Below are positions 1 to 7,426 of a stretch of DNA of 18,704 nucleotides, in pieces. Location of the stretch: the NCBI GenBank assembly GCA_947581885.1, contig CANPWF010000010.1:1-18704 (forward strand), in the 5' to 3' direction. This DNA is from an uncultured Clostridia bacterium. GTDB taxonomy: Bacteria; Bacillota; Clostridia; Christensenellales; Borkfalkiaceae. Under the pieces are notes generated by a model that worked only from the letters and a program-made list of their open reading frames with translations, searched no databases and had not been told where the DNA came from. Positions within the stretch are counted from its first letter, which is position 1. Each line of letters starts with the position of its first letter. The translations under genes and the position numbers were made by a program.

Positions 1-1080
1 TGGGAGGAAGTGCTCTCCTTCCTCATCTCGGACGCTTGCTTCTTTTTCGAAAAATTCCATGCGGACGGGCTCAGAGTGGATGCCGTCGCCTCCATGCTCT
101 ACCTCGATTACGACAAACGGCCGGGCGAATGGGTGCCCAACATCTATGGGGAGAACAAGAACCTCGAAGCGATCGCCTTCCTTCGCCGCATGAACGAGGC
201 GGTTTTCTTGCGTTTTCCGTACGCCATGATGATCGCCGAAGAGAGCACCGCTTGGGGGCTCGTCACCAAGCCCGGGAACGTCGGTGGGCTCGGGTTCAAC
301 TTCAAATGGAATATGGGTTGGATGAACGACATGCTCTCTTACCTTTGCCTCAACCCGTATTTCCGCATGAACAATCACAACAAACTCACCTTCTCCATGA
401 TGTACGCCTTCTCTGAGAACTACATCCTGCCCATCTCGCACGACGAAGTGGTGCACGGGAAGTGTTCGCTCATCAACAAGATGCCGGGCGAGTACGAGGA
501 GAAGTTCGCGGGCGTACGCGCGTTCCTTATGTATATGACGGCGCATCCCGGCAAGAAGCTCAACTTCATGGGGTATGAATTCGGGCAGTTCAAGGAGTGG
601 GACTACAAAGAGGGGTTGGAATTTTTCCTGCGGGACAAGTACGAACTGCACGGAAAGCTCTCCGTCCTCGTGAAGGAACTCAACGAGTTCTACAAGTCCA
701 CGCCCGCCCTCTATGAGATCGAAGATAGTTGGGACGGGTTCGAATGGCTCGCACCCGACGACGCAGACCGCAACATCGTCTCCTTTGCCCGCAGAGACAA
801 AGAGAAGAACGAGGTCATCGCGCTCGTCTCCTTCTCGGGGGCGGATGCCGAAGATTATATGCTCGGCGTGCCCGAAAAGGGGAAATACAAGGTGGTTTTC
901 TGCTCGGACGACAAGAAATACGGCGGAGCGGGCAAACTGACAAAGAGGGTATACACCGCGACGAAATTCCCAACGCACGGGAAGGAATATTCGATCGCGA
1001 TCCCGATGCCCAAATTTACGGCGGTCTATCTTGTGCGGGTCCCGACCACTTCCGCCAAACATCAAACAGGTAAAAATTAG
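1..1080 (+). CDS. glgB: 1,4-alpha-glucan branching enzyme GlgB, C-terminal part (5' cut by window edge)
   Basis: GlgB cuts alpha-1,4 glucan chains and rejoins them as alpha-1,6 branches during cytoplasmic glycogen synthesis (GH13). The frame is open from base 1, so only the last 359 residues are present, about half of a usual 630-730 aa protein. The catalytic half is intact. The nucleophile Asp in DGLRVDAVASMLYLDY is at bases 79-81, the acid/base Glu in IAEESTAW at 238-240, and the third acidic residue in LPISHDEVVHGK at 442-444. GLGFNFKWNMGWMND and HPGKKLNFMGYEFGQ are typical GlgB signatures. The C-terminal all-beta domain follows from about base 750. The TAG stop lies 10 nt before glgC and forms part of the glgC ribosome binding site, so the two genes are co-transcribed. 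The operon promoter must lie to the left of the window. Confidence 0.96.
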   Translation, partial: WEEVLSFLISDACFFFEKFHADGLRVDAVASMLYLDYDKRPGEWVPNIYGENKNLEAIAFLRRMNEAVFLRFPYAMMIAEESTAWGLVTKPGNVGGLGFNFKWNMGWMNDMLSYLCLNPYFRMNNHNKLTFSMMYAFSENYILPISHDEVVHGKCSLINKMPGEYEEKFAGVRAFLMYMTAHPGKKLNFMGYEFGQFKEWDYKEGLEFFLRDKYELHGKLSVLVKELNEFYKSTPALYEIEDSWDGFEWLAPDDADRNIVSFARRDKEKNEVIALVSFSGADAEDYMLGVPEKGKYKVVFCSDDKKYGGAGKLTKRVYTATKFPTHGKEYSIAIPMPKFTAVYLVRVPTTSAKHQTGKN

Positions 1081-1090
1081 GGGGTTCAAT

Positions 1091-2287
1091 ATGCAAAGAA
1101 AGAAAGAATGCGTCGCGATGCTGCTTGCGGGCGGGCAGGGATCGAGGCTGTACGCGCTTACGAACAACATCGCAAAACCCGCGGTGGCGTTCGGTGCGAA
1201 GTACCGCATCATCGATTTCCCGCTCTCCAACTGCATCAATTCGGGCATCGACACGGTGGGTGTGCTGACGCAGTACATGCCGCTCGAACTCAACGAGTAT
1301 ATCGGCAACGGACAGCCTTGGGATCTCGACCGCACCTTCGGCGGCGTGCATATCCTTTCGCCCTATCAGGCGAAGAAGAAGTCCTCTTGGTACGAAGGCA
1401 CCGCCAACGCCATCTACCAGAACATCTCCTTCATGCGGAAGTACAATCCCGACTATGTGCTCATCCTCTCGGGCGACCATATCTATAAGATGGACTACGC
1501 GCAGATGCTCCGCGCCCATAAGGCGACGGGGGCGGATTGCACGATCGCCGCGATCGAAGTCCCCATGAAAGAGGCTTCCCGCTTCGGCATCCTCAATTGC
1601 CGCGAGGACGGTTCCATCTACGAATTCGAGGAAAAACCCAAACAGCCGAAGAGCAATCTCGCCTCGATGGGCATCTATATCTTCACGGCGGAAAAGCTCT
1701 TCCGCTATCTCGAAGCGGACGATCAGAACCCCGATTCCTCCAAAGACTTCGGCAAAGACGTGCTTCCCGCCATGCTGAACGCGGGGGAAAGGATGTTCTC
1801 CTACCGTTTCAGCGGCTATTGGAAGGATGTCGGAACCATCGATTCGCTCTGGGAATCCAACATGGACCTTCTCGGCGAGGACCCCAACTTCGACGTGAGC
1901 GATTCCTCTTGGAAGATCCATTCGCGCAACCCGCTCGCTCCGCCCGAATATATCGGCGGGAATGCCTCCGTGCACAATTCGATGATCGCGCTCGGCTGTG
2001 AGATCGAGGGGACGGTGAACCATTCCGTCCTTGCGGCGAACGTCGTCATCGAAGAGGGGGCGGTCGTCGAGGACAGCGTGTTGATGTCGGGCACCGTCGT
2101 CAAGCGCGGGGCGCACGTCTCCTATTCGATCGTCGATGAAAACGTCGTCATCGAAGAAAATGCGACCGTGGGCGAAACAAAGGGGAAGGGCGTTGGGATC
2201 GCCGTCCTCGGACGCAACATCACCGTCGCCGCGAATGTCACCGTGAACGGCGGCAAAATACTCGATAAGGATTACAGGGGGGAATAA
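1091..2287 (+). CDS. glgC: Glucose-1-phosphate adenylyltransferase GlgC
   Basis: GlgC makes ADP-glucose from ATP and glucose-1-phosphate, the committed step of bacterial glycogen synthesis. The protein has 398 aa, within the family range of 380-430. The nucleotidyltransferase signature MLLAGGQGSRLY (residues 10-21) is followed by KPAVAFGAKYRIIDFPLSNC. WYEGTANAIYQN and LSGDHIYKMDY follow, with Asp129 in the position of the catalytic aspartate. From about residue 290 the chain shows the hexapeptide periodicity of a left-handed beta-helix (SVHNSMIALGCEIEG). ATG 1091 is chosen because AGGGGG (1079-1084) lies 6 nt upstream and the protein begins like other GlgCs. A GTG at 1031 in the same frame would add 20 unrelated residues inside glgB. 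glgD follows after one base, which suggests a GlgC/GlgD hetero-oligomer as known in other Firmicutes. Confidence 0.97.
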   Translation: MQRKKECVAMLLAGGQGSRLYALTNNIAKPAVAFGAKYRIIDFPLSNCINSGIDTVGVLTQYMPLELNEYIGNGQPWDLDRTFGGVHILSPYQAKKKSSWYEGTANAIYQNISFMRKYNPDYVLILSGDHIYKMDYAQMLRAHKATGADCTIAAIEVPMKEASRFGILNCREDGSIYEFEEKPKQPKSNLASMGIYIFTAEKLFRYLEADDQNPDSSKDFGKDVLPAMLNAGERMFSYRFSGYWKDVGTIDSLWESNMDLLGEDPNFDVSDSSWKIHSRNPLAPPEYIGGNASVHNSMIALGCEIEGTVNHSVLAANVVIEEGAVVEDSVLMSGTVVKRGAHVSYSIVDENVVIEENATVGETKGKGVGIAVLGRNITVAANVTVNGGKILDKDYRGE

Positions 2288-2288
2288 G

Positions 2289-3407
2289 ATGGCACACTCC
2301 GCAGTAGGCGTTATATTTTCGAATATCCACGACGATGATGTCGCCGAACTTTCCCGCCACCGCACGATGGCATCCATCCCGTTCGGCGGGAGATACCGTC
2401 TCATCGACTTTGCCCTCTCCAACATGGTGAATTCGGGCATTACGACGGTGGGCATCGTCACCAAGAACAACTATCAGTCCCTCATCGACCATTTGGGAAG
2501 CGGCAAGGATTGGGATCTTGCGCGGAAAGACGGCGGCATCATCCTCCTTCCGCCCTATTCGGACGAGACGGACGCACCGTACACCACCCGCCTCGAAGCC
2601 CTCATGAGCATCACGGGCTTTCTCAATCACCGCAACGAGGATTACGTTGTGATCTCCGACTGCGACGGCATCGCCCGCGTGGACATCAACGACATTCTCC
2701 GCACCCACGAAGAGAGGGGAGCGGACATCACGATGGTGTATCACGAGGAATCGGAGCCCGTGCGCTCTTCCTACTTCATCACCCTGCAACCCGACGAAAC
2801 GGGACGCATCCGCGGCTTGCAGATCAGCCCCAAATTGAAGGTCGGTACGAACTATAACCTGTATGTGAATATCATGGTGATGAGCAGGGAATTCCTCATC
2901 AACACCATTCAGGACGCGGTGACGCGGGGGCTTTCGAGCTTCGGAAGGGATATCCTCACCAAACATGTGGATACTCTGAAACTGTACGGCTATCGCTTCA
3001 ACGGGTATTTTGCGACGATGGATTCCCTGCAAACGTACTATAAACACAGCATGGAACTTCTCTCCAAACCCGTCCGCGACGAACTGTTCGGTGCGCGCGA
3101 TATCTACACGAAGGTGCGCGATTCCGCCCCGTCCAAATACGGCGAGAACGCCAAGGTCGTAAATTCTCTCATCTCGGACGGCTGCGTCATCGAAGGGGAA
3201 GTGGAGAACTGCATTCTCTTCCGCGGCGTGAACGTCGGAAAGGGGAGCGTCGTCAAAAATTCCGTCATCATGCAGGATACGGTGATTGGCTCCAACGTCG
3301 TGCTCGACTGCGTCATCACCGATAAAAACGTCGTCATCCGCGACAAGCGGCACCTTGCGGGGTGCGATGTGCTGCCGTATTTCGTCGGCAAGGGCAGAAT
3401 GCTGTAA
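2289..3407 (+). CDS. glgD: GlgD, non-catalytic ADP-glucose pyrophosphorylase-like subunit
   Basis: This is the GlgC paralogue found in Firmicutes, 372 aa. It keeps the fold landmarks RYRLIDFALSNMVNSGITTVGIVT and a C-terminal beta-helix (NAKVVNSLISDGCVIEGEVE). The GGxGxR nucleotide-binding loop is replaced by a GlgD-type start (AVGVIFSNIHDDDVAELSRHR). GlgD is therefore expected to modulate GlgC rather than catalyse on its own, as shown for GlgCD complexes of other Firmicutes; that role is inferred here. Start ATG 2289 comes one base after the glgC stop. It is preceded by a run of six G (2277-2282) 6 nt upstream, inside the end of glgC, so translation is probably coupled. Confidence 0.95.
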   Translation: MAHSAVGVIFSNIHDDDVAELSRHRTMASIPFGGRYRLIDFALSNMVNSGITTVGIVTKNNYQSLIDHLGSGKDWDLARKDGGIILLPPYSDETDAPYTTRLEALMSITGFLNHRNEDYVVISDCDGIARVDINDILRTHEERGADITMVYHEESEPVRSSYFITLQPDETGRIRGLQISPKLKVGTNYNLYVNIMVMSREFLINTIQDAVTRGLSSFGRDILTKHVDTLKLYGYRFNGYFATMDSLQTYYKHSMELLSKPVRDELFGARDIYTKVRDSAPSKYGENAKVVNSLISDGCVIEGEVENCILFRGVNVGKGSVVKNSVIMQDTVIGSNVVLDCVITDKNVVIRDKRHLAGCDVLPYFVGKGRML

Positions 3408-3433
3408 GCGCGAAAAGATCAAGGGGGATAGAT

Positions 3434-4966
3434 ATGGAACGCACCGAAAAGACAACCGCAAAAAAGACGGGGGGACGCATGGCAAAAACGCCCGTCAAGA
3501 AAACCGTCGAAAAGGAAATAACGCCCGAGATCAGGGTGGATCCTAAGAAGAAGATCCTCTTCGTCGCCTCCGAGGCGGCGCCGTTCATCGCGACGGGCGG
3601 GCTCGCCGAGGTCATCGGCTCCCTTTCCAAAGCTCTTGCGAAGAACGAACGCTACGATGTCCGCGTCATTTTGCCGCTCTATCAGGATATCCGCAAGGAT
3701 TACAGGAAGGATTTCCGCTTCATCGGCAATCTCTTCGTCCCGCTCTCATGGAGAAATCAGTATTGCGGGATCTTCGAATATGTGAAGGACAATGTGACGT
3801 TCTACTTTGTGGATAACGAGTACTACTTCAAGCGTCCCGGTTGCTACGGCTATTACGACGACGGCGAACGGTTCGCCTTCTTCTGCCGCAGTGTGCTCGA
3901 AATCCTCGGGTTCATCGGCTTCTATCCCGATGTGATGCACTGCCACGATTGGCAAGCGGCTCTTGCGGCACTGTATCTCAAAACGATCTACTGCTTCCGC
4001 CCCGAATATCAGTTCATCCGCGCCGTATTCACCATTCACAATATCGAGTATCAGGGGAAATATTCCCTCGATATCCTCGAGGATCTGTTCGGGATCTCCA
4101 ACGGATTCCGCAATCTTGTGGAATACGACCGCTGTATCAATTTGATGAAGGGGGCGATCGAGTGCTGCGAACGGTTTACGACGGTCTCGCCGACGTACGC
4201 CGCGGAGATCAAGGACCCGTATTATGCGCACGGGCTCGATCCCATCATCCGCCGCAACGAATTCAAACTCACAGGCATTCTCAACGGCATCGACCCCGAG
4301 TATTACGATCCCGCGACGGATGCCGCGCTGTTTGCGAACTACTCCGCCGCCGATCCTTCCGGCAAAGCGGTGTGCAAAGAGGAGTTGCAGCGCATGCTCA
4401 ATTTGCCCGTTCGGAAGGATACGCCCATCATCGCGATGATCTCGCGGCTCGTCTCGCACAAGGGTCTGGATCTCGTGCGGGAAGTCATCGAACAGGTCTT
4501 GCGCCAAGACGTGCAGTTCGTCCTTCTCGGCACGGGCGAATCGCAGTACGAGAACTATTTCAACGATTTGGCCCGCCGCTATTCGGGCAAAGTCGTATCC
4601 GTCATCTCGTTCAATTCCGATCTTTCCCGCAAGATCTATTCGGGTGCGGATATCTTCCTGATGCCTTCCAAGAGCGAACCGTGCGGGCTCTCGCAGATGA
4701 TCGCCTCGCGCTACGGCACCGTCGCCGTCGTGCGCGAAACGGGCGGCTTGAAAGACAGTATTACGCCATACGGCGCGGGCGGGAACGGCTTTACCTTCGC
4801 CAATTACGACGCGTACGATATGCTCTACGTCGTCAACGAAGCGATCGAAGTCTATAAAGATCAAAAAGAATGGGCGAAGCTCGTCAAGAAAGCGATGGAG
4901 ACGGATTTCTCTTGGGGAACTTCCGCAAAGTCGTACGAAGGGCTGTACCTCGAAATGCTCAAATAA
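3434..4966 (+). CDS. glgA: Glycogen synthase GlgA (ADP-glucose dependent, GT5)
   Basis: GlgA extends alpha-1,4 glucan chains with ADP-glucose. The protein has 510 aa; the family is usually near 480. The excess is a basic Lys/Thr-rich N-terminal tail of about 39 residues before KILFVASEAAPF. Conserved landmarks are HCHDWQAALAALY, TIHNIEYQG, ILNGIDPEYYDPATD, MISRLVSHKGLDL and MPSKSEPCGLSQ with Glu415, plus RETGGLKDSI. The N-terminal KxGGL loop reads ATGGL: Ala53 stands where E. coli has Lys15. ATG 3434 has AAGGGGG (3421-3427) 6 nt upstream. A second possible start is ATG 3479 (Met16), behind another G run, which would shorten the tail to about 24 residues. The gene sits 26 nt after glgD. Confidence 0.95.
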   Translation: MERTEKTTAKKTGGRMAKTPVKKTVEKEITPEIRVDPKKKILFVASEAAPFIATGGLAEVIGSLSKALAKNERYDVRVILPLYQDIRKDYRKDFRFIGNLFVPLSWRNQYCGIFEYVKDNVTFYFVDNEYYFKRPGCYGYYDDGERFAFFCRSVLEILGFIGFYPDVMHCHDWQAALAALYLKTIYCFRPEYQFIRAVFTIHNIEYQGKYSLDILEDLFGISNGFRNLVEYDRCINLMKGAIECCERFTTVSPTYAAEIKDPYYAHGLDPIIRRNEFKLTGILNGIDPEYYDPATDAALFANYSAADPSGKAVCKEELQRMLNLPVRKDTPIIAMISRLVSHKGLDLVREVIEQVLRQDVQFVLLGTGESQYENYFNDLARRYSGKVVSVISFNSDLSRKIYSGADIFLMPSKSEPCGLSQMIASRYGTVAVVRETGGLKDSITPYGAGGNGFTFANYDAYDMLYVVNEAIEVYKDQKEWAKLVKKAMETDFSWGTSAKSYEGLYLEMLK

Positions 4967-4999
4967 CAAAATGAAGAAACTATATGGGAGACGGACAAC

Positions 5000-7426
5000 A
5001 TGAGTAAGATGACAGTGCAGGAAGCGGAGAAACTCATCGCAGGCAAATTGACCCGCTATTTCGGGGTCGGCCCGCAGGAAGCGACGCGCGAACAGATCTA
5101 CAAAGCCGTCGTGATGAGCGTGCGGGACCTGATGCTCGAAAAGCGGCAGAAATTCCATTTGAAGATAAAAAAAGGGCCGTATAAACGGGTTTACTATCTC
5201 TGCATGGAGTTTTTGATGGGTCGTTCCCTCAAAAACAGCGTGTACAATCTCGGGATCACGGCACCCATCGAGGGTGCGGTGAAAAAATTCGGGCTGACGC
5301 TCGAAGACCTTTACGAGGAAGAACCGGACGCAGGGCTCGGAAACGGCGGACTCGGGCGGCTCGCGGCGTGCTTTTTAGACGGGCTCGCCACCCAAAACTA
5401 TCCCGCCATGGGCTTCTCCATTTGCTATCAGTACGGGCTCTTCAAGCAGAAGATCGTCGACGGCTGGCAGATCGAACTGCCCGATATTTGGCTTCCCGGC
5501 GGCGAGGCTTGGCTCACCCAGCGCACCGATAAACAGTTTATCGTCCGTTTCGACGGGGAACTCGAAGAAAAGTGGACGGAACACGGCATGGAGACGGTGT
5601 ATCACAACGCCAAAGAGGTCGAAGCCGTCGCGTTCGATATGATGGTTTCGGGTGCCAATTCGGAGGCGGTGAGCGTCCTTCGTCTCTGGCGTTCGCGTGC
5701 CGTGCAGAAGTTCGATATGCAGCTCTTCTCCAAAGGAAATTATGACGCTGTCATGCGGGACGACTCGGATGCACAGCTCATTTCCAAGGTTTTATATCCC
5801 TCGGATAACCACTATGAGGGCAAATCTTTGCGCCTCAAACAGCAATATTTCCTCGTTTCCGCATCCTTGCAGTGCATCGTTTCCGACCATAAACGCCGCT
5901 ACGGACCGCTTACCCGCCTGCCCGAACTCGCGGCGATCCACATCAACGACACCCATCCCGCGCTCGCCATCCCCGAACTCATGCGCATTCTTCTCGACGA
6001 AAACTTTTTCGGTTGGGACGAAGCGTGGAATATCACGACGGCGACGTGCGCTTACACAAATCATACCGTCATGGCGGAAGCCCTCGAAACGTGGGCGGAA
6101 GATCTCATTTCCCGCCGTTTGCCCCGTATTCATGCCATTTTGAAGGAGATCAACCGCCGCTTCTGCGATGACCTTTGGCACAAATATCCCGGGGATTGGA
6201 ACAAAATTTCGCGCATGTCCGTCCTTTCGCACAACACCGTCCGCATGGCGAACTTGTGCGTGATGGGTTCGCACAGCGTGAACGGCGTTTCCGAGCTCCA
6301 CAGCGAGATCATTAAGGACAGTATTTTCCGCGATTTCTACGAATATACGCCCGAAAAGTTCACCAATGTCACCAACGGCATCGCGCACAGGCGTTGGCTC
6401 AACCAATCCAACCCCGAGCTCTCCGCACTCCTTACCGACTGCATCGGTTCGGGATTCGAAAAAGATGCGGAAAAACTGCAAGAATTTACGAAATTCGAGA
6501 ACGACGACGGCGTGCTCGCCCGTTTGGATGAGATCAAACGCCTCAAAAAACAACAATTTGCCGACTATGCAAAGAAATCGCAGGGCATCATCGTCGACCC
6601 TGATACCGTGTTCGACGTGCAGGCAAAGCGGCTTCACGAGTACAAACGGCAGCTTCTCAACGTCCTGCATATCGTCGCCGACTACAACGCCTTAAAAGAG
6701 AATCCCGACCTCGACGTTCTCCCCAAAACGTACATCTTCGGCGCGAAAGCCGCGGCGGGATACGATATGGCGAAGCAAATCATCAAACTCATTTGCTTCC
6801 TTTCCGAAGATATCAAAAAGAACCCGCGCGTCAACGAAAAACTCAATGTCGTGTACATGGAGAATTACAACGTCACGATGTCCGAAAAACTCATGCCCGC
6901 CTCGGAGATCTCCGAACAGATCTCGCTTGCGGGAAAAGAGGCGAGCGGCACGGGCAACATGAAGTTCATGATCAACGGTGCGCTCACGATCGGAACGTTG
7001 GACGGCGCGAACGTCGAGATGGCACAGCGTGCGGGTGACGAAAATATCTTCATCTTCGGCTTGAAGGCGGAAGAAGTCAAGCAAATTTGGGAAAACGGCT
7101 ACAATTCGAGCGCGTACTATAACCACGACCCCGAACTTCGCCGCATCATCGAATCGCTCATCGTCGGCTTCAACGGCACGTCGTTTGCCGATATCGCCAA
7201 TTATCTCCTTCGGAATTCGCCTGTCGCCGACCCGTATATGTGCCTTGCGGACTACGAATCGTATTCCCAAACGCAGAACGATATGTCCAAACTCTATCGC
7301 AAGGATAAGCGCGAATGGAACAGGAAATCCCTGCATAACATCGCCGCGGCGGGATATTTCTCGGCGGATCGGAGCGTCCGCGACTACGCAACGCGCATTT
7401 GGGATCTCAAACCCATCAACAAATAA
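5000..7426 (+). CDS. glgP: Glycogen/maltodextrin phosphorylase GlgP
   Basis: GlgP releases glucose-1-phosphate from the non-reducing ends of glycogen using phosphate and PLP (GT35). At 808 aa it is full length. Signatures are EEPDAGLGNGGLGRLAACFL, SKVLYPSDNHYEGKSLRLKQ, AIHINDTHPALAIPELMRIL and the PLP site EASGTGNMKFMING, with Lys655 as the Schiff-base lysine. ATG 5000 has GGGAG (4986-4990) 9 nt upstream and follows glgA by 33 nt. The stop TAA shares its last A with the ATG of the next gene (TAATG). Having the degrading enzyme in the same operon as the synthetic genes implies that storage and mobilisation are transcribed together and balanced at enzyme level; that is inference. Confidence 0.97.
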   Translation: MSKMTVQEAEKLIAGKLTRYFGVGPQEATREQIYKAVVMSVRDLMLEKRQKFHLKIKKGPYKRVYYLCMEFLMGRSLKNSVYNLGITAPIEGAVKKFGLTLEDLYEEEPDAGLGNGGLGRLAACFLDGLATQNYPAMGFSICYQYGLFKQKIVDGWQIELPDIWLPGGEAWLTQRTDKQFIVRFDGELEEKWTEHGMETVYHNAKEVEAVAFDMMVSGANSEAVSVLRLWRSRAVQKFDMQLFSKGNYDAVMRDDSDAQLISKVLYPSDNHYEGKSLRLKQQYFLVSASLQCIVSDHKRRYGPLTRLPELAAIHINDTHPALAIPELMRILLDENFFGWDEAWNITTATCAYTNHTVMAEALETWAEDLISRRLPRIHAILKEINRRFCDDLWHKYPGDWNKISRMSVLSHNTVRMANLCVMGSHSVNGVSELHSEIIKDSIFRDFYEYTPEKFTNVTNGIAHRRWLNQSNPELSALLTDCIGSGFEKDAEKLQEFTKFENDDGVLARLDEIKRLKKQQFADYAKKSQGIIVDPDTVFDVQAKRLHEYKRQLLNVLHIVADYNALKENPDLDVLPKTYIFGAKAAAGYDMAKQIIKLICFLSEDIKKNPRVNEKLNVVYMENYNVTMSEKLMPASEISEQISLAGKEASGTGNMKFMINGALTIGTLDGANVEMAQRAGDENIFIFGLKAEEVKQIWENGYNSSAYYNHDPELRRIIESLIVGFNGTSFADIANYLLRNSPVADPYMCLADYESYSQTQNDMSKLYRKDKREWNRKSLHNIAAAGYFSADRSVRDYATRIWDLKPINK

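Noticed and set aside
1016..2470. Long antisense frame of 484 codons opposite glgC
   Set aside because: It is a shadow of the strongly biased codon use of glgC. Its translation is rich in Arg, His and Asp with no recognisable domain. Similar long antisense frames lie opposite glgD, glgA, glgP and the GH13 gene.
3746..5158. Long antisense frame of 470 codons opposite glgA
   Set aside because: Same cause as above. No ribosome binding site or family motif, and it runs across two real genes.
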